From NCBI GenBank assembly GCA_022266195.1, contig WHVY01000001.1, positions 11,656,001 through 11,720,000 on the forward strand: a DNA stretch of 64,000 nucleotides. Direction: 5' to 3'. Origin of the DNA: Tetranychus cinnabarinus (taxonomy: Eukaryota; Arthropoda; Arachnida; Trombidiformes; Tetranychidae). A program made the translations under genes and the position numbers. Positions 57,962-64,000 of this stretch are shown piece after piece. Every line of letters begins with the position of its first letter. Within the stretch, counting starts at the first letter, position 1. The notes beneath the pieces are model-generated. The model was not told the origin of the DNA and made no database searches. It saw only the letters and a list, made by a program, of their open reading frames with translations.

Positions 57962-59693
57962 TCATACTGGACTCAAATGGACAATACCACATGCAATTGG
58001 AGATCCAGCATTTCCATCTTTTTTACTCTGAAGATCATTTCCTCGACCGAGATCATCAGCCTTCTCAGAAATCTGAAAGTAAAAATATTTAGCATTAATA
58101 AATTTTAAGGAACCATCTAAAGCTTTATATTAATGCAACTTACACCTATTGTGCGATTTACAATTGAGTATCCACCAGTCAAACTGATCATTAGATCGGT
58201 AAATTCAAAATTAGCGACTCCATCGGAGTCGGCATGAATATTTCCTAAGTCTCCAATGTGACGATTCCAATCATGTTTACCTCCATGCTCGGTTTTCTGA
58301 GGATTGTAATGATCTCCGGCAGACACACAATCACCACCAATAAATGGCATTTCATATATATGCATACCATGTGGACCAGAAGCTAGGCCCATTATTTTAC
58401 CTTCAATTGAAACTGGTTTGTTTCCCTAAACAAAATAAATAAAGTGATTATTGTTATTATATCTAATTTTACATCGGATAGCTTACAATTTGTTTGAAAG
58501 TAATGGTTCCTGTTACACCAGATGGACCAGACAGTTCAGCAACGGCTCGAGTTGATTTAAGTATTGGACTAGCTGATTGTTGACCAAGTGAAGGATCTTG
58601 TGATGTTTGCTCAGAGTATGGTGAATCGGGCCAACTTTTCCGAGACGGATCACTATCCATCGGGTTAATTATCGGATAAATTTGTGATGATTGGACTGGT
58701 TGATAATTTGGAAATGGTGGCGGTGGAGACCAAATTGGAGAGGCATCGGATGCTGAGGGCAACGATTGATATGGTGCTGGGTACGTTGAATAATCAGATG
58801 AAATCATTGGAGGAATAAAACATGGATAACCGGAATAACGAGGGCCATCGTAAGGATATGGAGATGGCCTAGTCACTGAAGATCCACTAGAGCTGGAATA
58901 AGTTGGTTGATAGGATGAGGAATAAGGTGGAGGATATGACGGGGAATATGATGGTGAATACGAAGATGATGAAGATGAGGATGATGGCTGTTGTGGTGGT
59001 GGTGGAGGTGGAAGCAAGGGTAAAGGTGGTACTGATGCCGATGATGAACCAGAGTATGAGCCATAAGAACTGGGTCTATAAATTGATGCATATTTACAAT
59101 CGATGACCATCCTTCAAAAAAATTCATTAATTAGTCTTATGAAAATACACTATTTAGCCATTAACTTACGCATTGGTATATTGTTGGTTATTTAAGGGAT
59201 CTGACGGAAAATTACTGTCATAATTGTTTCGAGTTGGGTATTGATTATAGCTTCGCCAATCACTCGCAGGATAAGAGTTGCCTGTCAAGAAAAGCGTTCA
59301 AATCAAGGCTGTTTCAAAATTCAGAATTCAATGTTTCTTACCTGAATAAGATGTGGATGATGGCGGTGGATTGTATCGGGACGGAGGCGAGTAAGAAGAG
59401 GATGAAGAAACAGATGTAGAGGGCGAGCCAATACTAGGAGAGACTGGTATTTGTGAAGGCGCTGGGGGAGCATATGGAGGATTAATTGTTGCTGTTGATG
59501 TTACCCAAGTCGACCTATCCAAAACTGATTTAATACCAGTAACTCTTGGTGAATTATCTGATGAAGTGGGAGAAGTATCTCGATTATTTGAGTAAAATCC
59601 AGTAGGCCAAAATGACGCCGAGCCATAGTAATCTGTTAAAGTTGCCACAGTAATCCAAAGCAAAGTGAATTGAAGGGTTGTTAATGCTGCCAT
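57962..59693 (-). CDS. Secreted Cu/Zn-SOD-like protein, Ser/Pro-rich
   Basis: Five minus-strand exons (59693-59342, 59281-59170, 59111-58487, 58425-58144, 58072-57962) join in frame to 493 aa. A signal peptide (MAALTTLQFTLLWITVATLT) starts the protein. Then comes about 310 residues of Ser/Pro/Tyr-rich low complexity, and a Cu/Zn superoxide dismutase domain from about 340. The zinc-site residues H402, H410, H419 and D422, and the disulfide Cys396 with its partner in IACG, are kept (bovine H63, H71, H80, D83). Of the copper ligands only H385 and the bridging H402 remain: the H48 position is Tyr387 and the H120 position is Ser459. The active-site Arg143 is Pro482. Superoxide dismutation is therefore unlikely; a structural or binding role like SOD-related proteins of insects is possible. 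Usual extracellular SODs are 150-220 aa. Confidence 0.88.
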
Positions 59694-62127
59694 GGCTAAG
59701 AGAGTCTTATAACAGTGAAGCAAAATGTTTACCGATGAGCAAACTTGACTAAACTATGACTTATAACGGTTTTTACAAGATGATATCTTTTAACAGAAGG
59801 CACTGATTATCAATTTTGAAGCTTTCTCTTTGATTTCTATGAGCAAACTGATCTGTTGGTTCCAAAATGCCTACCATTACTACACCTTTTTCAAGTTTAT
59901 TAGATGGCCTTTGTTTATTTCATTTGATTACCGTTTATTGTTTTCAAAAACAAAATCACACCGAGGCTGGAAAATTTGTCACATAATTCACAGTTTTTAT
60001 TATCACGTATTTGCAATTGAAATGGCAATCCTAATTGTCATCAATCCGATTAACCTGATTTTCAATTTTAATTTCAGTTTTCACATTTTTTGTTTTCAAA
60101 AAAAAGACAATTGATTTAATCATAAAGTGAAAGGATTCACACAAATGGATATCGTTTTTAATTGTCAACTTTACCTTGCTTCAACCCATGAACAAGGAAG
60201 GGATAATCGATAGATTATTATTGCTTACAAAGCTTTCGGGTTAAATCATAATCCAATTCAATCTGAATGAGAAGCGTGATCAAGTACAACAATACAGAGA
60301 TCCTTCGATATTTCAAAGCTTTCCAGTAATTTAACCTTCTAACAACAACTTTAGTCAATTACTATTCATTATCTGGTCATTTAATCAGTATTATTGACCA
60401 TTCAATTGCCTTAAAATTATAGTATTCATAATTTTCAATCAAATTCACTGTATAAGTTGACATTAGATGAAAATATTGTAATTAGCTTGTTCTCATTTGA
60501 TTTGATTAAATTGTCTTAATGATGCGAGATTTGTTTGTTTAATTCATAAAATCCTTTGACTAATAATTCAACAATCAGTTAAATACCAAATAACCAATTT
60601 TAAATTACCAAAAAGTGACCAAAAAAATAATGAAAAGGTAAACATTAACCTAAAATTGGTAAACATTGGTCAGTGAATTACTGTCATCTACCAGATAATG
60701 TCAGTAAATTAATCAATAGCCCCTCAAAATATTACGTTATCATTAAGATTGGTTAAATCACAATAACTGTTGAACTAAATTAAGTCTTTACCAAATTATT
60801 GAACACAAATTAGGCCAAGGATGAACATAATTTCAACCAAACCTAACACTTCAACTCATGTTAAAAACTTGATTGTAAAAATTTTTCTTCAAAATATTAT
60901 TCCTTTTTTGTTTTCATCCTTCAAGTTGAGTTGATTTTGGTTGATCCTTGTACTGTTGAAATGTTAGGTTCAATATAATTATCGATTGTTGTTGATTTTG
61001 ATGATAAACCCTTCAAAGCTCATCGTCATTTAATGATGGTTCAATGAGACATTAACCTGAAATGAGTCTAATATACAGAAATGATAATTCCCATGAAAAT
61101 GACTGATAAACTGAGCGGAATAATGTGAATGTCTTGCAAGTGCTCATCATTTATTATCACAATGATTATTGAATAAATACTCAACATCATTTAACACTGT
61201 TTCTCACTCTCTTCCATAATAAGAGTATAATTATATTAACACTCAAGTTTATAATGATTACAATTTGATGTGTTAATTAGTCCATTTCTGTTATAGCTGG
61301 GTTCAAGATTCACTTGAATATTTGAATATTTTTTCAACAATTGAGACCTTCTTAATGGCTCTGACTTAATCTTGGTGTAATCAAAATTGTAAATGATTGA
61401 GATTTATCAATTCAATTTTTGGCTAAAATTGATTTTCATCAGCCTTTTATGTTTAGTTATTCAAGTAAATACAAAGTATTGATTATTTGATTGACTTATG
61501 TTACTTTAGTTGAAGTAAAGCCTGAAATTTCCTTAACTTGACAAATGTTTGCTTCTTAAAGCTTTGATAAGATTATTTATAAATATGGTTCAGTTCAATG
61601 AAAATCAATAGTTTATCAACCTTTTTCAACTTGCATTTTATCATGAGCTATCAAAGTTTAACAATGAGACTGTACATTAAACATTTAAACGTTGATCCTA
61701 TTAAAGGTTTAAAATCGACAATCAAAGGTATTTGATCATTTTCAAAATACAGTTTGAATAATCAATTTTTACCTCAAAATAAACTTGGCTTAAAAGGAAA
61801 AGAAAGGTTTAAAATGAGTGACTATTCAAATTGGTTAATTGATTATTCAATTTTTAAAGCATACAATTAAATCTTAATAGCCAATGTTTCAATAATGCAA
61901 TTAATAATTATAATTGGCATTTTACTCAGAGATTAATGTATCCGGTTGTTATTTTTTTTTTGACGTTCTCACATTGGATCATCTTTGCAAACCATTTTCA
62001 AGTTGAGTTTACTGGTATAAATTTGATTGTAATTATGGTTCATCGGAAAAACAACATAATCATGTTGGACTTTGAATGTACAATTTGATGGTTGATTGGA
62101 ATGTTTGATCATTAATTGTAATTTACC
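59694..62127. other. Intergenic region, no gene seen
   Basis: This holds the presumed promoters of the SOD-like gene (minus) and the Rh-like gene (plus), which are divergent with 2.4 kb between starts. Only short, unremarkable open frames (for example 59830-60114) and AT-rich sequence are visible. Confidence 0.4.
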
Positions 62128-63993
62128 ATGGATAATAATGGACTGATGATCAGAAGCCGGACAGAGGCTAATAGTGTAATGTGGAAACGGGGTAAATTAT
62201 GTTTTACAATAATACTGTTTCAAACAATTATAAGCATATTTTTAACATTGTTCAGTGTTTACGATGAAACAGCCGAATCATCTAATCGGTTAAACTCCGT
62301 TTCTCCAGCTTTTGGTGGCCTTGATCCGCAAAATAATCCAATCCAAAGATATTTACCTCATCTTCAAGATCACATGGTGTTATCTTTAATTGGTTTAGGC
62401 CTTTCATCGACAAGTTCATCAACCACAATGTTATCAAGTCTAGGCTTTAATCTATTGACATTTACCTTTGCCTCTTCATGGGCTTTACTTTGGCCTCATT
62501 TAATTACACCAATTTGGGAAGATTCACCTTCTAAATTACAATCATCTACATCTGGATCATCTTCTTCTTCCATTTCTTTTTCAACATTCTCCTTCCTTTT
62601 CTCTTCATCACCAGCTCCAGCAACTTCACCAGTTTCACCCATATCACCATCTTTATCATCTCCATCATCGATTGATGGATCCATAGATAATTCCTCTTCT
62701 TCTTCACTATCATCCATTTTATCATCGCCTTACAAACACAAAGCTCCACTAAGCCAAACATATTTCCCAAAATCTCACTCTTCACTTCCATTTGATTCAA
62801 ATTCATCAATGAAGCCATCTAAAGCACGACGATCAATCCAAATAACTCTCGGAATCAACTCAATCCTTCGCTCAGCTCATTATGGTTTAGGTGTTACTTT
62901 ATCACTGGGAAGTCTTCAGGGTAAAGTTAGTCCTTTACAATGTTTAATCTTGGCTGTTTTCGAGGTTCCAATTATATCTTTAATTGATTACATCTTATCT
63001 TTATGGCAAGTTGCAGACGAATCCGGTGGATTAGTTATCTATGTATTCTCAGTCTACTTTGGTTTAGGTGTTTCTGCTATAATTTGTCGATTTACTCAGG
63101 CAACTCGAAGAAAAACTCAACACTATGATTCTGACCGGGAACTGTCAATCCTTTTAGGAACCATATTTACTTATCTCACATTTCCAACAGTTACCAGCTC
63201 CTATTCACTTGGTGATAAGAAACATCGTTTTGCTGTCAACTCTTGGATATCTGTAACAGCCTCATGTTTATCAGCTTTTGCAGTTTCCTCACTCCTTGAT
63301 TCAAATGATCGTTTCTCAGTTCGCCATATACGCATTGGTTCGGCGGCTGGTGGTGTAGTTGTATCTATTGTAGGCCATTACATGCTATATCCTTACACTG
63401 TTTTTGTCTCTGGTATGTTTATTGGTGGTCTATCAATTGCAGCTCATATCTATATAAATCCCTATTTACTTCATCGTTTACGCATCCATGATACTCTTTC
63501 AATGCATGCTGCTTACGGTATTCCAGCATTCATTTCTGGATTAGCCTCCAGTGGTTTTGCCTATTTAGCTGATGAAAATTCATTTGGCTTAGCATTGTAC
63601 GAATTGCTTCCTGCTCGAGCTCCACCCAAAAATTCAAAAGATCTTGAAGAGATTCAAGTAATTTTACATCGAGTCAATCCTGGATTAGGTCGTTCTGCTC
63701 GTAGTCAGGCCTTATATCAGCTTTTTGGTCTATTTTTTATCTGGGCAACCGCTGTGATTACTGGTTTATTAACTGGCCTTTTATTGGTTCAACCTGTTTT
63801 CGATCCTCCGGAAAGAATTGAATTTTTTCAAGATAATATCTATTGGGTATTGTCTGGTGAAGGTGAAGACGATTTCACTCATGGAAGCCTTTGTGAAACG
63901 GAAACTAATCCAGAAGATGTTCCTCTCAGTGATCTTCTTGGGCGAAATATCAGCAGGAAAATATCAAGATGTTCAGCAAGCTTGAATCTATAG
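62128..63993 (+). CDS. Rh-type ammonium transporter-like protein, twin-His lost
   Basis: A single uninterrupted frame of 621 aa is read from the ATG at 62128 (ACCATGG context). It follows the Rh glycoprotein plan: N-terminal TM1 with YDE, QDHMVLSLIGLGL (TM2), GFNLLTFTFASSWALL (TM3), QGKVSPLQ (TM4), ADESGGLVIY with VYFGLGVS (TM5), TFPTVTSSYS, GDKKHRFAVNSW, RIGSAAGGVVVS, IHDTLSMHAAYGIPA (TM10) and a final TM11. Rh and Amt proteins conduct NH3 or NH4+ across membranes through a pore lined by two conserved histidines. Here both are Tyr (Y305, Y463). A Ser/Pro-rich insertion of about 97 residues (133-229) follows TM3, which makes it longer than the usual 400-480 aa. Having no intron is also uncommon for this family in animals. 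Family call is firm; substrate is open. Confidence 0.88.
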   Translation: MDNNGLMIRSRTEANSVMWKRGKLCFTIILFQTIISIFLTLFSVYDETAESSNRLNSVSPAFGGLDPQNNPIQRYLPHLQDHMVLSLIGLGLSSTSSSTTMLSSLGFNLLTFTFASSWALLWPHLITPIWEDSPSKLQSSTSGSSSSSISFSTFSFLFSSSPAPATSPVSPISPSLSSPSSIDGSIDNSSSSSLSSILSSPYKHKAPLSQTYFPKSHSSLPFDSNSSMKPSKARRSIQITLGINSILRSAHYGLGVTLSLGSLQGKVSPLQCLILAVFEVPIISLIDYILSLWQVADESGGLVIYVFSVYFGLGVSAIICRFTQATRRKTQHYDSDRELSILLGTIFTYLTFPTVTSSYSLGDKKHRFAVNSWISVTASCLSAFAVSSLLDSNDRFSVRHIRIGSAAGGVVVSIVGHYMLYPYTVFVSGMFIGGLSIAAHIYINPYLLHRLRIHDTLSMHAAYGIPAFISGLASSGFAYLADENSFGLALYELLPARAPPKNSKDLEEIQVILHRVNPGLGRSARSQALYQLFGLFFIWATAVITGLLTGLLLVQPVFDPPERIEFFQDNIYWVLSGEGEDDFTHGSLCETETNPEDVPLSDLLGRNISRKISRCSASLNL

Positions 63994-64000
63994 GATAGAA

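Noticed and set aside
59830..60114. A 94-codon plus-strand frame between the SOD-like and Rh-like genes
   Set aside because: Phe/Ile/His-rich with no motif, and it lies in the divergent promoter region.

Overview
This window is eukaryotic, AT-rich nuclear DNA from an arthropod, most likely a plant-feeding trombidiform mite of the spider-mite type. The evidence is spliced genes with GT-AG introns, conserved animal genes (eIF3d, calcineurin A, a MARCH ligase, a Rh-type ammonium transporter, Cu/Zn SOD and a class A GPCR), and a soluble bacterial-type UDP-glycosyltransferase with no signal peptide or membrane anchor. That last class is known in Tetranychidae as a horizontally acquired, expanded family. 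The species assignment is inference; the gene identities come from motifs read in the translations.

The window has two very different parts. Positions 1 to about 16.5 kb are a turbulent, duplicated region. It opens with the 3' part of a MULE-type transposase. It then holds an intact F-box/LRR-like gene (9.7-11.3 kb) with at least three broken relatives, and an intact GPCR (12.96-14.0 kb) with a broken paralogue at 2.9-8.7 kb. The broken GPCR is split by a 5.3-kb block carrying the glycosyltransferase and two F-box pseudogenes, and a 17-bp duplication flanks that block. Two TIR-type non-autonomous elements follow the same pattern of recent insertion. The region ends in a near-perfect inverted repeat with two 728-bp arms.

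From about 21.6 kb to the end is a conserved, sparsely coding region. eIF3d (minus strand) and the calcineurin A catalytic subunit (plus strand) are divergent, with 727 bp between their start codons. Calcineurin A has seven coding exons over 24 kb, because one intron is 20 kb long and full of (ATC)n/(GAA)n simple repeats, one transposon-like segment and one tRNA-like sequence. A MARCH1/8-like E3 ligase starts at 52.1 kb, and only its first two coding exons could be found. A secreted, Ser/Pro-rich SOD-like protein is encoded at 58.0-59.7 kb on the minus strand. An intronless Rh-type transporter fills 62.1-64.0 kb.

The most unusual biology is in the last two genes. The SOD-like protein keeps the zinc site and disulfide but has lost two copper ligands and the active-site arginine. 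The Rh-like protein has tyrosine at both positions of the conserved pore histidine pair. There is no operon-like co-function across the window; neighbouring genes look independent apart from the eIF3d/calcineurin divergent promoter. All exon joins were made by eye from frame continuity, splice dinucleotides and family knowledge, and no database search was run.
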